Shown: positions 1 through 13,051, counted from the stretch's first letter. The stretch: 64,000 nucleotides of DNA from Staphylococcus carnosus (GCF_900458435.1 NZ_UHCT01000001.1:868001-932000); one strand, 5' to 3'. Made by a program: numbers and translations. The notes: generated by a model not told the origin, from the letters alone.

Positions 1-228
1 GTCGTTGAAAGTATAAATGATGTATTCGTGGTCATCAGTATCAATAATAACGCGGTTAGTTTTACCGAATGTTGAACCGATTCTTGAAACTTCTTTGCCT
101 GTTTCTGGAACTGCGTGAAGATCTTGGTCTTCTCTGATGCTTGTAATGCTTTCTGTTGGGATCTTGATATTTGCAACTCTCCATTGAATTTTCACTTCAT
201 TATTATCTTTTTTAACTGTCATTGCCAT
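1..228 (-). CDS. UPF0457 family protein, N-terminal part (cut by window start)
   Basis: The first 76 codons of a minus-strand gene run off the left edge without a stop. The protein starts [12 protein letters not shown] and contains [15 protein letters not shown], which I recognise as the short staphylococcal UPF0457 (YnzG-like) family of roughly 85 residues, so only a few residues should be missing. The function of the family is unknown; the strand pattern would suit a small beta-rich, PH-like fold, which is inference. The start at 228 follows an AAAGGATG ribosome site with about 10 bases spacing; an ATG two codons later is also possible. A promoter and a cre-like site lie upstream. Confidence 0.75.
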   Translation of the reverse strand, partial: MAMTVKKDNNEVKIQWRVANIKIPTESITSIREDQDLHAVPETGKEVSRIGSTFGKTNRVIIDTDDHEYIIYTFND

Positions 229-263
229 AGTAAGAACACATCCTTTTAAATTATTGTAAACTC

Positions 264-292
264 ATCATACACCATTTAGAAAACGTTTTCAA
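264..292 (-). promoter_or_regulatory. Predicted sigma-A promoter of the UPF0457 gene
   Basis: Read on the minus strand there is TTGAAA (287-292), a 17-base spacer and TATGAT (264-269), about 36 bases before the start codon. The spacer and -35 box overlap a cre-like palindrome. Confidence 0.5.
278..291. promoter_or_regulatory. cre-like (CcpA) site
   Basis: The sequence AGAAAACGTTTTCA matches the catabolite-responsive element consensus TGWAANCGNTNWCA at all but one position when read on the minus strand, and is nearly palindromic. It lies across the -35 box and spacer of the predicted UPF0457 promoter, the position expected for CcpA repression. Confidence 0.5.
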
Positions 293-352
293 CAAATGTG
301 AGATACTTTTTTTAAATATGTCATACTAATAGAAAAAGGCGAACAGAAGGAC

Positions 353-366
353 CGAAAATATGTTCG
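353..366. promoter_or_regulatory. LexA-type SOS box upstream of the ydjM-like gene
   Basis: CGAAAATATGTTCG differs at one position from the Gram-positive LexA palindrome CGAACATATGTTCG. It sits about 20 bases before a TAAAAT-type -10 box (near 385), so it would cover the -35 region. A further half site, GCGAACA, begins at 339. Confidence 0.45.
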
Positions 367-417
367 TTTTTATGTGCGTTTTGTGGTAAAATATTAAAAT
401 CAGAAGGGAGAATTAAG

Positions 418-933
418 ATGACAGGAAAAACGCACATCTCATGCGGGTTTTTAATTGGTACGCTCGCAGTTAATTATTATCATCCAGACATATTTACTTC
501 TATTACAACTGTTGTCTTAGCAGTGGCTGGAAGTATGTTGCCTGACATTTGCCATACACAAAGTAAAATCGGTCGCAGATTTAAACTTTTAAGTATAATT
601 GTTCGTATTTTGTTCGGGCATAGAACTTTTACACATTCACTTTTATTTACATTATTGATGGCATTATTACTCAAAACAATACATACACCAGAAGTTTATT
701 TCACAGCTTTCATAGGTGGTATGGCTTCACACATTATTTTGGATATGCTGACACCTAGAGGGGTTAAGTTATTATATCCATTACCGTTATCTGTCAAACT
801 CCCGATTCAATTTAAAACTGGCGGAATGGTAGATTTATCTCTCGCTACTGCATTTACTTTTGGTGGTACCTATGTTATATTTCGCGAGGTTATTAATCAA
901 TGGTTGAATCAATTTATTACATTACCTTTTTAA
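418..933 (+). CDS. YdjM/DUF457-type membrane metal-dependent hydrolase
   Basis: This 171-residue integral membrane protein resembles the YdjM/YbcI family of putative membrane-bound metal-dependent hydrolases. The family pattern is visible: GKTH near the N-terminus, LPDICHTQSKIGRR around 41-54, GHRTFTHS around 67-74 and SHIILDMLTPRGVKLLYPL around 104-122, giving conserved His and Asp residues between four or so hydrophobic helices. The substrate is unknown. It starts with ATG after AGAAGGGAG. E. coli ydjM is a known LexA target, and here a LexA-type box lies in the promoter, which suggests damage induction (inference). It is monocistronic by appearance. Confidence 0.75.
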   Translation: MTGKTHISCGFLIGTLAVNYYHPDIFTSITTVVLAVAGSMLPDICHTQSKIGRRFKLLSIIVRILFGHRTFTHSLLFTLLMALLLKTIHTPEVYFTAFIGGMASHIILDMLTPRGVKLLYPLPLSVKLPIQFKTGGMVDLSLATAFTFGGTYVIFREVINQWLNQFITLPF

Positions 934-1045
934 CGCTATATATTGATGGTAAATAGGGTATAACATATCCGGTGAATGGTTCTTAAGCTTCATATAAAGT
1001 TAACAATTCATTCATGAACGTGATTAAGCCGAATTGATTAATGTA

Positions 1046-1054
1046 TGATATAAT
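1046..1054 (+). promoter_or_regulatory. Extended -10 promoter of the UDP-sugar pyrophosphorylase gene
   Basis: TGATATAAT is an extended -10 element 84 bases before the start codon; no good -35 box is visible. The leader holds a small inverted repeat, CGGAA...TTCCG. Confidence 0.4.
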
Positions 1055-1137
1055 TTTAGAATATTAAGAGTAACGGAAGTCATTAATATTCCGAGAGCTC
1101 GTTAATCGCGGAGAATTTAAGGAGAGGTAACATTAAA

Positions 1138-2331
1138 ATGTTGGATAAGAACAAATTAGAGAAAAATAATCAACAGCACTTACTAGAATATGAAAAATTA
1201 ATGAGTTCAAATGAAAAAGAAAATATTGCTGCTAAGTTAGAATCTTTAGACTTATCTGCGATCCAAGATATGTATCAATCGCTTTATGTTGAAAAGTCGC
1301 AAAATAAAAATAAAGAAGCCGAAGAAGCAACTGAAGTTAAATATAAAGTACGCAAAGATTATACAGAAGAAGAACTCAATGCTTTTCATCAAACAGGCAT
1401 CAATGCGATTAAAGAAGGTCAATTTGCTGTAGTGTTAATGGCAGGGGGACAAGGAACACGTTTAGGATATGATGGTCCTAAAGGTTCATTTGAAATCGAA
1501 GGTGTGAGTCTTTTTGAATTGCAAGCTAGACAGTTGATTCAGCTTTCTGAAGAAGCAGGTCACAATATAGATTGGTATATCATGACGAGTGATATCAATG
1601 ATGAAGCGACACGTCAATTCTTTGCAGAAAAAGATTACTTCGGCTATGATTCTGATTTCGTTCATTTTTTCAAACAACAGAATATTGTTGCTTTAAATGA
1701 AGAAGGCGGTATTGTTTTAGCTGAAAATGGTGAAGTGATGGAAACACCAAATGGAAATGGCGGCGTATTCAAAGCTTTAGACGAGCAAGGTTACTTAGAA
1801 AAAATGGAACAAGATGGTGTTAAATTTATCTTTATGAATAATATTGATAATGTGTTGGCGCGTGTTTTAGATCCTGTATTTGCTGGTTTCACAGTAGATT
1901 TCAATCGAGACATCAGTTCTAAAACGATTGAACCTAAACAAGGTGAGAGTGTGGGCCGTTTAGTAAATATCAATTGTAAAGATGGTGTGCTTGAGTATTC
2001 TGAGTTGGATGAATCAGAAGCGGATGCTTTCCATAATGCGAATATTGGAATTCATGCATTTAAGTTGGCATTCATTCAATCTGCAGTAGATAGAGAATTA
2101 CCATATCATTTAGCAGTGAAACAGTTAGCGCAACTTGATGAGGATTTTGATGTTGTGACAAAACCAACATTAAAATTTGAGTTGTTCTATTTTGATATTT
2201 TTAAATACGCAACAAGCTTTATTACCTTGCAAGTTCCAAGAGAAGAAGAGTTTTCACCACTTAAAAACCGTGAAGGTAAAGATAGTGTTGAAACAGCAAC
2301 AGAGGATTTAAAACGTAGAAATCTTATTTAA
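1138..2331 (+). CDS. UDP-sugar pyrophosphorylase (UDPGP family uridylyltransferase)
   Basis: This 397-residue enzyme belongs to the UDPGP family that joins a sugar-1-phosphate to UTP, such as UDP-N-acetylhexosamine or UDP-glucose pyrophosphorylases. The nucleotide-binding signature [18 protein letters not shown] lies at about 100-117, and [13 protein letters not shown] and [10 protein letters not shown] match later conserved blocks. Staphylococci carry a close homolog annotated as a probable uridylyltransferase; the sugar it uses is not established from sequence. ATG is preceded by AAGGAGAGG. The next gene begins about 20 bases after its stop, so the two are probably co-transcribed. Confidence 0.85.
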   Translation: MLDKNKLEKNNQQHLLEYEKLMSSNEKENIAAKLESLDLSAIQDMYQSLYVEKSQNKNKEAEEATEVKYKVRKDYTEEELNAFHQTGINAIKEGQFAVVLMAGGQGTRLGYDGPKGSFEIEGVSLFELQARQLIQLSEEAGHNIDWYIMTSDINDEATRQFFAEKDYFGYDSDFVHFFKQQNIVALNEEGGIVLAENGEVMETPNGNGGVFKALDEQGYLEKMEQDGVKFIFMNNIDNVLARVLDPVFAGFTVDFNRDISSKTIEPKQGESVGRLVNINCKDGVLEYSELDESEADAFHNANIGIHAFKLAFIQSAVDRELPYHLAVKQLAQLDEDFDVVTKPTLKFELFYFDIFKYATSFITLQVPREEEFSPLKNREGKDSVETATEDLKRRNLI

Positions 2332-2351
2332 CAGCAAAGGTGGAGTCATTA

Positions 2352-3035
2352 TTGAAACAGGCTTCAAATACGGAAAAGGAAAGTACATTGAGTCGATTTA
2401 AAGATATTATTCCGTTATCTTTTGGTGAAGAAATTGGAAATGCAGTATCCCATGGAGCAGCTGCATTTGTGACATTGATTGCTTTACCATACGCAGCGGT
2501 CCACAGTTATAATCAAGGCGGTGTGTTATCGTCAGTAAGTGTCTCTATATATGTAATCAGTATCTTTTTGATGTTGCTGTCATCGACTGTTTACCATGTC
2601 ATGCAAAATCATTCTTCTCATAAATATATTATGAGAATTATAGATCACAGTATGATTTACATTGCGATAGCTGGCACTTATACTCCGGTTTCTTTGGTAT
2701 TAGTCGGAGGATGGTTCGGATGGATTATAATGGTTCTATTGTGGGGTATCACAATTTGGGGCATTTTATATAAAGCAATCGCTGAAAAGGTCAATCCTAA
2801 ATTAAGCTTATTTATGTATTTAATTATGGGATGGGTCGGAATTATCTATATCCCTATTATATGGAAAGAAGCTTCATGGCAATTTATGATGTTTATCTTG
2901 CTTGGCGGTATCGCATATACAATTGGTGCATGGTTCTATGCGCAAAAAAATAGACCATATTTCCATATGATTTGGCATATTTTTATTGTGATTGCTTCGT
3001 TGTGTCACTTTGTAGGTATTTTATATTATATGTAA
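2352..3035 (+). CDS. Hemolysin III family (HlyIII/PAQR-like) membrane protein
   Basis: The roughly 227-residue protein has seven hydrophobic segments and the HlyIII signatures GEEIGNAVSHG near the start, SSTVYHVM, RIIDHSMIYIAIAGTYTPV in the middle and MIWHIFIVIASLCHF at the end; the His and Asp residues are the putative metal site of the PAQR superfamily. Bacterial members are named after a pore-forming activity of a Bacillus protein, but the normal role is unclear. A GTG at 2340 lies inside the ribosome site AAAGGTGGAG, so I prefer the in-frame TTG at 2352 with about 7 bases spacing. It is likely co-transcribed with the preceding gene. Confidence 0.8.
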   Translation: MKQASNTEKESTLSRFKDIIPLSFGEEIGNAVSHGAAAFVTLIALPYAAVHSYNQGGVLSSVSVSIYVISIFLMLLSSTVYHVMQNHSSHKYIMRIIDHSMIYIAIAGTYTPVSLVLVGGWFGWIIMVLLWGITIWGILYKAIAEKVNPKLSLFMYLIMGWVGIIYIPIIWKEASWQFMMFILLGGIAYTIGAWFYAQKNRPYFHMIWHIFIVIASLCHFVGILYYM

Positions 3036-3045
3036 GGATAAGCAT

Positions 3046-3102
3046 GAGAGGTGAAATTTTAAATAACAAGCCAATTTGTTATTTAACCATTTCAACCTCT
3101 TT
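3046..3102 (+). terminator. Stem-loop after the hlyIII-like gene
   Basis: An inner perfect arm pair AAATAACAA / TTGTTATTT is extended by an outer GAGGTGAAAT-like arm. The downstream T-run is short, so it may be a weak terminator or an mRNA-stabilising hairpin. Confidence 0.45.
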
Positions 3103-3152
3103 CTTATTGTAAGAGTGTTTGAAAAGAGTTTGAGAAAAGAGGAAAAAGTATT

Positions 3153-4490
3153 ATGAAGTTGAAGTCTATTGGTGTAGTGACAGCGCTCGTATTAATCATG
3201 TTTATGTCTGCAATTGAAACATCGATTATATCGTTAGCATTACCGACCATAAAAAGTGATTTGAATGTAACAGCATCCATTTCTCTAGTGTTTTCTGTTT
3301 ATTTTATAGCGCTGGTGATTGTAAATCCGTTAGTAGGGGAATTTTTATCGCGTTTTAAATTGATTTATGTAACACTTACAGGTTTATTGCTGTTTATAAT
3401 AGGTAGTTTATTTTCAGGACTAAGTTCAACATTTACGTTATTAATTATCTCACGCTTTGTGCAAGGGCTCGGCGCTGGGATTATGATGGTATTGAGTCAA
3501 ATAGTACCTAAACTTGCATTTGAAATTCCACTAAGATATAAAATTATGGGTATTGTCGGAAGTGTTTGGGGAATTTCAAGTATTATTGGTCCTTTATTAG
3601 GCGGAGGGATTTTAGAATTTGCAACGTGGCACTGGTTGTTCTTTATTAATATTCCAATTGCAATTGTTGCAGGAATATTAGCATTTATTACATTTCATTT
3701 TGATGAGGATAGAGTCGAAAGTGAAGAGCCATTTGACAGTAAAGGACTTTCTTACTTTTATTTAACATTAATCTTTATTGTTGGTGCCGTCACAACACCG
3801 CTTCCATTTTGGTTGAAAGCAATTGCTTTAATTGTCGGTGCTGCTTTAGCATTTAAATTATTTAAAGTTGAAAAGAAAATGCGTATTCCATTTTTACCAG
3901 TTGCAGAATTTAACCGTACAATTACGTTAGTGTTTGTTACTGACTTTATTTATGCAATGATGCTGATGGGTTATAACTTATATATGCCGATTTATTTACA
4001 AGAAGAGCTAGGTTTATCTCCATTGCAAAGCGGTTTTGTTGTATTCCCGATTTCAGTTGCATGGTTGCTGATTAATTTTAATTTGCATCGTATTGAAGCT
4101 AATATTACAAGGAAAACATTGTACATCGGTGCATTTACTTCCTTGTTGGTATGTAGTATTTTAATTTTTGCTACGCATGCAGCACCTGTCTTATTAGCAT
4201 TCACATTATTACTTGCAGGAGCGAGCTTTGGTGTGGTTTATACAAAAGACAGTGTGATTGTGCAAGAGGAAACGTCACCTCATGAAATGAAACGTATGAT
4301 GTCCTTTTACTCTTTATCGAAAAATCTTGGTAATTCCATTGGATCTACAATTATGGGAGGCATCTACGCTTTACCATTTGTAATCGGCGGCGCGCGTATT
4401 TTAAATAATGTAGCCTTAATTATTATATTTATCATTATATTATTTGTGCTTTGGGTCGTACTTTATAAAAACCATACATCTGAAGCTTAG
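3153..4490 (+). CDS. sdrM: MFS multidrug efflux pump SdrM
   Basis: This 445-residue major facilitator protein is of the DHA2 drug:H+ antiporter type. It has an acidic residue in the first helix (SAIETSIISLALP), the family motif C-like SIIGPLLGGGILEFATWHWLFF region and about 14 hydrophobic segments. It heads the order sdrM-sepA-lmrS, which I recognise from S. aureus, where SdrM exports fluoroquinolones and dyes. ATG follows AGAGGAAAAAG. A strong hairpin directly after the stop separates it from sepA. Confidence 0.8.
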   Translation: MKLKSIGVVTALVLIMFMSAIETSIISLALPTIKSDLNVTASISLVFSVYFIALVIVNPLVGEFLSRFKLIYVTLTGLLLFIIGSLFSGLSSTFTLLIISRFVQGLGAGIMMVLSQIVPKLAFEIPLRYKIMGIVGSVWGISSIIGPLLGGGILEFATWHWLFFINIPIAIVAGILAFITFHFDEDRVESEEPFDSKGLSYFYLTLIFIVGAVTTPLPFWLKAIALIVGAALAFKLFKVEKKMRIPFLPVAEFNRTITLVFVTDFIYAMMLMGYNLYMPIYLQEELGLSPLQSGFVVFPISVAWLLINFNLHRIEANITRKTLYIGAFTSLLVCSILIFATHAAPVLLAFTLLLAGASFGVVYTKDSVIVQEETSPHEMKRMMSFYSLSKNLGNSIGSTIMGGIYALPFVIGGARILNNVALIIIFIIILFVLWVVLYKNHTSEA

Positions 4491-4491
4491 T

Positions 4492-4522
4492 GAATATCCC
4501 GCTGCGAAGCGGGATATTTTAA
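4492..4522 (+). terminator. Rho-independent terminator after sdrM
   Basis: ATATCCCGCT, a GCGA tetraloop, then AGCGGGATAT followed by TTTT. Confidence 0.85.
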
Positions 4523-4591
4523 TTTATTGCTTTATAGAGAATATGTTATGATACATTTGTAAAATTACGATAAGAAATGAGGTGAGGATGC

Positions 4592-5059
4592 TTGAAATTT
4601 TTTAAATTCAATTTTTTCAATCTAATATCGACTTTAATTGTGCTTTTTGTATTTGTGATTTCAGGAGCAGTATTCCTCACACTTTTAGGATTTATATTAT
4701 ATGGTCTCAGTAGATTGCTTATTTTCTGGCATCTAGGGTATTTTGGTTATAATAAAGGTTTCTATCAAAATCTATTGTATTATGGTAGTTATATTGTATT
4801 AGGCTATTTTACGATGTTTACCGTTGAGTACTTAATGGATTACTTTAAGAAAAAGTTGCCGCAAAGTCCTTATTTCCATGGCGAAATCTTTCATTTGATT
4901 TCCTATTCTGTGACAACAGTGATGTTTTTCTTCATTGTGCATATTCATTACACTTATATAAATATAGATTATTGGGTGATTATGCTTATTATGGCTTTCT
5001 TATATGTATGTAAGGAAGTATTCTACCCGGATAGTGAAAATCTGAACAGGAATAAGTGA
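4592..5059 (+). CDS. sepA: Multidrug efflux protein SepA
   Basis: This 155-residue hydrophobic protein has four predicted membrane helices and closely matches S. aureus SepA (about 157 residues) from memory, including [21 protein letters not shown] and [10 protein letters not shown]. SepA is associated with antiseptic and dye resistance in S. aureus; it belongs to no large transporter family, and its mechanism is open. The start is TTG at 4592 after GAGGTGAGG; an ATG at 4588 is out of frame and hits a stop within six codons. It is flanked by sdrM and lmrS. Confidence 0.85.
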   Translation: MKFFKFNFFNLISTLIVLFVFVISGAVFLTLLGFILYGLSRLLIFWHLGYFGYNKGFYQNLLYYGSYIVLGYFTMFTVEYLMDYFKKKLPQSPYFHGEIFHLISYSVTTVMFFFIVHIHYTYINIDYWVIMLIMAFLYVCKEVFYPDSENLNRNK

Positions 5060-5064
5060 CCTCC

Positions 5065-5116
5065 GCAAGCAATTAGTTTGCTTCGCTAACCTTTATTGTT
5101 GCATCATAACAAAGGT
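5065..5116 (+). promoter_or_regulatory. Two hairpins between sepA and lmrS
   Basis: Hairpin one pairs AAGCAA (5067-5072) with TTGCTT (5078-5083). Hairpin two pairs ACCTTT and GTT (5089-5100) with AAC and AAAGGT (5108-5116). Neither is followed by a T-run, so attenuation is not obvious; they may set mRNA processing or translation of lmrS. Confidence 0.35.
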
Positions 5117-5138
5117 AAGTATGAAAAGGAGTGTTTAA

Positions 5139-6587
5139 ATGTCCGAACAGGTCATATCTAAGCATCGACGTAATATAATTGTTTCAGTGATGATATTAAG
5201 TGGTTTTATTTCTATTTTAAACCAAACTTTACTTAATACTGCTTTACCTTCAATTATGCGCGGACTCCATGTCGGAGAAAATACGGCACAATGGCTGGTA
5301 ACAGGATTTATGCTTGTTAATGGTGTAATGATTCCATTAACAGCCTATTTAATGGATAAGGTTAAAACGCGTCCCTTATACCTTGCTTCGATGGGAATAT
5401 TTTTATTTGGTACGATTGTAGCAGCAATAGCACCTAACTTCGGAGTTCTGATGACGGCACGTGTAATTCAAGCTATGGGTGCTGGAATTATAATGCCGTT
5501 AATGCAATTTACGCTATTCTCATTATTCCCAAGAGATAAACGCGGCTTTGCGATGGGATTAGCTGGTTTGGTTATCTCATTTGCTCCAGCAATTGGTCCT
5601 ACGTTATCTGGTTTGATTATCGATATCAGTAGTTGGCGTGTACCGTTTATTGCAGTAGCAGTTATTGCTGGAGGCGGTTTTATATTCGGTGCAACAAGTA
5701 TTTCTAACTATAATGATCCTAAAGATATTACATTAGATAAATTATCCGTAGTTTATTCTACACTTGGTTTTGGTGTGATGTTGTATGCATTCAGTAATGC
5801 TGGATCATTAGGATTTACAAGTTGGATGTTTTACGTACCGTTAATTTTAAGTTTAATCGTAATAGCAATTTTTATTAAACGTCAGTTGACAATTTCAAAT
5901 CCGATATTGAATTTAAGGGTATTTAAGAATAAAACATTCACTCTCACAACAATTTGTTCAATGATTGTAATGATGTCAATGATAGGTCCTGCTTTATTGA
6001 TTCCAATGTATGTTCAAAATGCGATGGGGCTATCTGCGTTATTATCTGGTGTAGTTATATTACCTGGCGCAATTATAAATGGAGCAATGTCTATTTATAC
6101 TGGTAAAGCCTATGACAAATATGGTGTTAGACCGCTAATCATGATTGGCTTTACATTATTGATTATTTTGACAGGTGTATTAGCATTCTTAAAAGTTGAT
6201 ACGCCATATTGGCTGCTTGTTGTCGTATATGCTTTAAGAATGTTTTCAGTATCTATATTGACAATGCCGTTAAACACAGCAGGTGTAAATGCACTTCCAA
6301 ACAAAGATATATCTCATGGTACTGCAATTATGAACTTTGCCAGAATGATGGCTTCATCAATTGGTACTGCATTAATGGTTGCACTTATGACAACTGGAGC
6401 AAAAGCGTTTGCTCCAAAACCTCATGCAGGTGCTTCTAAAGAATTACTGCAAAGAGAAGCGGTTGCACGTGGGGTAGACTTGTCGTTTGGTGTAATTACC
6501 ATACTTGTGATTATTGGATTGATTGTAGGATTGTTTGTCAGAGATAAAGAAAAAGGAAGTAAGGCGCCGAATGTACGTGAAATTTAA
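5139..6587 (+). CDS. lmrS: MFS multidrug efflux pump LmrS
   Basis: This 482-residue DHA2-family 14-helix transporter matches S. aureus LmrS (480 residues) across its length, for example NQTLLNTALPSIM in helix 1, QWLVTGFMLVNGVMIPLTAY in helix 2 and GHTIMNF-like SHGTAIMNFARMMASSIGTA near the end. LmrS exports linezolid, chloramphenicol, trimethoprim and other drugs in S. aureus; activity here is inferred. ATG follows AAAAGGAGTG. It is the last gene of the efflux cluster and ends in a clear terminator. Confidence 0.85.
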   Translation: MSEQVISKHRRNIIVSVMILSGFISILNQTLLNTALPSIMRGLHVGENTAQWLVTGFMLVNGVMIPLTAYLMDKVKTRPLYLASMGIFLFGTIVAAIAPNFGVLMTARVIQAMGAGIIMPLMQFTLFSLFPRDKRGFAMGLAGLVISFAPAIGPTLSGLIIDISSWRVPFIAVAVIAGGGFIFGATSISNYNDPKDITLDKLSVVYSTLGFGVMLYAFSNAGSLGFTSWMFYVPLILSLIVIAIFIKRQLTISNPILNLRVFKNKTFTLTTICSMIVMMSMIGPALLIPMYVQNAMGLSALLSGVVILPGAIINGAMSIYTGKAYDKYGVRPLIMIGFTLLIILTGVLAFLKVDTPYWLLVVVYALRMFSVSILTMPLNTAGVNALPNKDISHGTAIMNFARMMASSIGTALMVALMTTGAKAFAPKPHAGASKELLQREAVARGVDLSFGVITILVIIGLIVGLFVRDKEKGSKAPNVREI

Positions 6588-6603
6588 ATAAGAACATAAA
6601 ATT

Positions 6604-6646
6604 ACCAGTAAAAACAGCTTTTTGGGTGTTTTTACTGGTTTTTTGT
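6604..6646 (+). terminator. Terminator after lmrS
   Basis: ACCAGTAAAAAC pairs with GTTTTTACTGGT, followed by a TTTTTT run. Confidence 0.85.
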
Positions 6647-6754
6647 AAATAAAGTGCAGAATTGAGCGAATTGATTGTCTCATTCGTTACCACTTATACA
6701 TTAAGTTTGTTAAAATAAAGAAAGTAAATACTAATATATTTGGGGTGACAAGCT

Positions 6755-7822
6755 TTGTTAACAGTTGAACAAGTCAACAAATTAGTGGGAAATCTAAAAG
6801 ATCCTATTTTAGATGTACCGCTTAAAGATACAGGTGGTATTGTAAATATCACAATAAAAGAAGAAATCGAACATGCCAGTGTCAAAATTGCAATAGCTAA
6901 ATTAGGTGGAAAACCGCAATTAGACTTGCAAATGGCTGTCGTTCAAACATTAAAAGAGAATGGTGCAAATACAGTAGGGATTCGTTTTGAAGAATTGAAC
7001 CCAGAAACTGTAGCTAAATTTACAGGAGAAGATCCTAATGCTGAACCTCAAACAATTGAAGGTCTGCTTTCTAAAGACAACCCAGTTGAATTTATTGCAG
7101 TTGCGTCAGGTAAAGGTGGCGTTGGTAAATCAACAGTTGCTGTCAATTTAGCAGTAGCACTTGCGAGAGAAGGTAAAAAAGTTGGACTGATTGATGCTGA
7201 TATTTATGGTTTTAGTGTTCCTGACATGATGGGAATTGATAACAAACCAGGTATTGAAGGTAAATCAGTTAAACCTGTTGAACGTCATGGAGTAAAAGTA
7301 ATGTCTATGGCTTTCTTTGTTGAAGAAAATGCTCCAGTAATATGGCGTGGACCAATGTTGGGTAAAATGCTTACTAACTTCTTTACTGATGTTAAATGGG
7401 GAGAATTAGATTACTTATTGCTAGATTTACCTCCAGGTACAGGTGATGTTGCATTAGATGTACATACAATGCTACCTTCAAGTAAAGAAATCATCGTTAC
7501 AACTCCACATCCAACAGCAGCCTTTGTAGCAGCTCGTGCAGGAGCAATGGCTAAACATACAGAACACTCTATTTTAGGTGTTATTGAAAATATGTCTTGG
7601 TTCGAAAGTAAAGAAACAGGAAACAAAGAATATGTATTTGGTAAAGATGGAGGCAAAAAGTTAGCGGATGAACTTAATTCTGAATTATTAGGTCAGTTGC
7701 CATTAGCACAGCCAACTTGGGATCCAAAAGATTTTGCACCTTCTATTTATCAACCAACAGACAAATTAGGTGAAATATATCAAGAAATGGCTCAAAAAAT
7801 CATTACTAAAACAATGAAATAG
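6755..7822 (+). CDS. Mrp/NBP35-type P-loop ATPase (ApbC/SalA-like)
   Basis: This 355-residue protein has an N-terminal MIP18-like (DUF59) domain of about 95 residues and a P-loop ATPase domain with deviant Walker A ASGKGGVGKST at about 117-127, GLIDADIYGFSVPDM and LLLDLPPGTGDV. Mrp/ApbC proteins carry Fe-S clusters to client apoproteins; Bacillus SalA is a regulatory relative. The C-terminal CxxC that holds the bridging cluster in ApbC is absent: the position reads NMSWFESKETGNKEYVFG. It therefore fits the SalA-like branch better than a classical cluster carrier. TTG start at 6755 follows GGGGTGAC. Confidence 0.8.
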   Translation: MLTVEQVNKLVGNLKDPILDVPLKDTGGIVNITIKEEIEHASVKIAIAKLGGKPQLDLQMAVVQTLKENGANTVGIRFEELNPETVAKFTGEDPNAEPQTIEGLLSKDNPVEFIAVASGKGGVGKSTVAVNLAVALAREGKKVGLIDADIYGFSVPDMMGIDNKPGIEGKSVKPVERHGVKVMSMAFFVEENAPVIWRGPMLGKMLTNFFTDVKWGELDYLLLDLPPGTGDVALDVHTMLPSSKEIIVTTPHPTAAFVAARAGAMAKHTEHSILGVIENMSWFESKETGNKEYVFGKDGGKKLADELNSELLGQLPLAQPTWDPKDFAPSIYQPTDKLGEIYQEMAQKIITKTMK

Positions 7823-7830
7823 AATGCTAA

Positions 7831-7884
7831 ACAAGAAAAACGCATGTTTTAAAAAAAATATGCGTTTTTCTCTTGCATTTTTTT
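7831..7884 (+). terminator. Terminator after the mrp/salA-like gene
   Basis: CAAGAAAAACGCAT pairs with ATGCGTTTTTCTCTTG (slightly bulged), followed by a T-rich run. Confidence 0.75.
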
Positions 7885-7965
7885 ATAATCCTGTTAGAAT
7901 ATATCTTTGTGAGTGGGAAAAAGAAAGATATTTCAAAGCTTACAAAAAATATTTGAAAATAGTTG

Positions 7966-7994
7966 TTGACTTAACAATCTATTGATGATATACT
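7966..7994 (+). promoter_or_regulatory. rRNA operon promoter P1
   Basis: TTGACT, 17-base spacer, TATACT, about 265 bases before the 16S gene, preceded by an A/T-rich stretch that could act as an UP element. Confidence 0.75.
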
Positions 7995-8098
7995 TATAAA
8001 GTCGCTGAAAAAACGAAGCGAAAACAAAGAGTGTAAAATTGACTCTTGATTAAATGAAGAAAACATTTTAAAATTGTAAAAGTAATGTTAATTAATTG

Positions 8099-8127
8099 TT
8101 GACTTCTTCAATAAGAAGTGTTATAAT
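8099..8127 (+). promoter_or_regulatory. rRNA operon promoter P2 with a palindromic spacer
   Basis: TTGACT, 17-base spacer, TATAAT. The spacer and the end of the -35 box contain a perfect inverted repeat, ACTTCTT CAAT AAGAAGT (8102-8119). Confidence 0.75.
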
Positions 8128-8148
8128 AAATGTCGTTACTGAAAAAAT

Positions 8149-8163
8149 GAACATTGAAAACTG
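8149..8163 (+). promoter_or_regulatory. boxA-like antitermination element in the rrn leader
   Basis: GAACATTGAAAACTG resembles the Bacillus/Staphylococcus rrn boxA and recurs in the 16S-23S spacer. It would bind NusB/S10 to protect rRNA transcription from Rho. Confidence 0.5.
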
Positions 8164-8258
8164 AATGACAATATGTCAACGTTAATTCCAAATTAACAAA
8201 CGTCTTAGGACGTTTTAAAACAAATTAGTTTTTATGAGCTAGTCAAACAAATCATAAC

Positions 8259-9821
<1,563 letters not shown>

Positions 9822-9908
9822 ATACGGAACAGTTTCAACAGAAACTGACGGATTAACGTGACATATTGTATTCAGTTTTGAATGCTCATTCGAGTATTCA
9901 TGATTGTA

Positions 9909-9925
9909 CCTTGAAAACTAGATAA
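9909..9925 (+). promoter_or_regulatory. boxA-like element in the 16S-23S spacer
   Basis: CCTTGAAAACTAGATAA is the usual spacer copy of the antitermination signal. The spacer (9814-10055) contains no tRNA gene. Confidence 0.5.
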
Positions 9926-10055
9926 GTAAGTAATAAATAGATTTTACCAAGCAAAACCGAGTGAATTAGAGTTTTAAAAGCTTTATTCATTTAAATGAAT
10001 CGCTAGTAATCGATTTGCCGATGGCAAAGAAGATTACTCACATAATTAATAACGT

Positions 10056-12978
<2,923 letters not shown>

Positions 12979-13051
12979 CCAATTTCAAGTTTTGATTGGT
13001 TGAATTGATAATTACTTACTATCTAGTTTTGAATGTATAATCATTCTATTG

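Noticed and set aside
339-366. GCGAACA...TGTTCG read as one long inverted repeat
   Set aside because: The arms are about 15 bases apart, too far for LexA; the compact CGAAAATATGTTCG site explains the signal better.
3992-4204. Minus-strand frame inside sdrM
   Set aside because: Shadow of the transporter gene; no promoter or ribosome site.
5065-5116. A Rho-independent terminator between sepA and lmrS
   Set aside because: Neither hairpin is followed by a T-run, so termination is not supported.
6209-6439. 76-codon plus-strand frame inside lmrS
   Set aside because: Cysteine-rich shadow frame in a well-supported transporter gene with no ribosome site.
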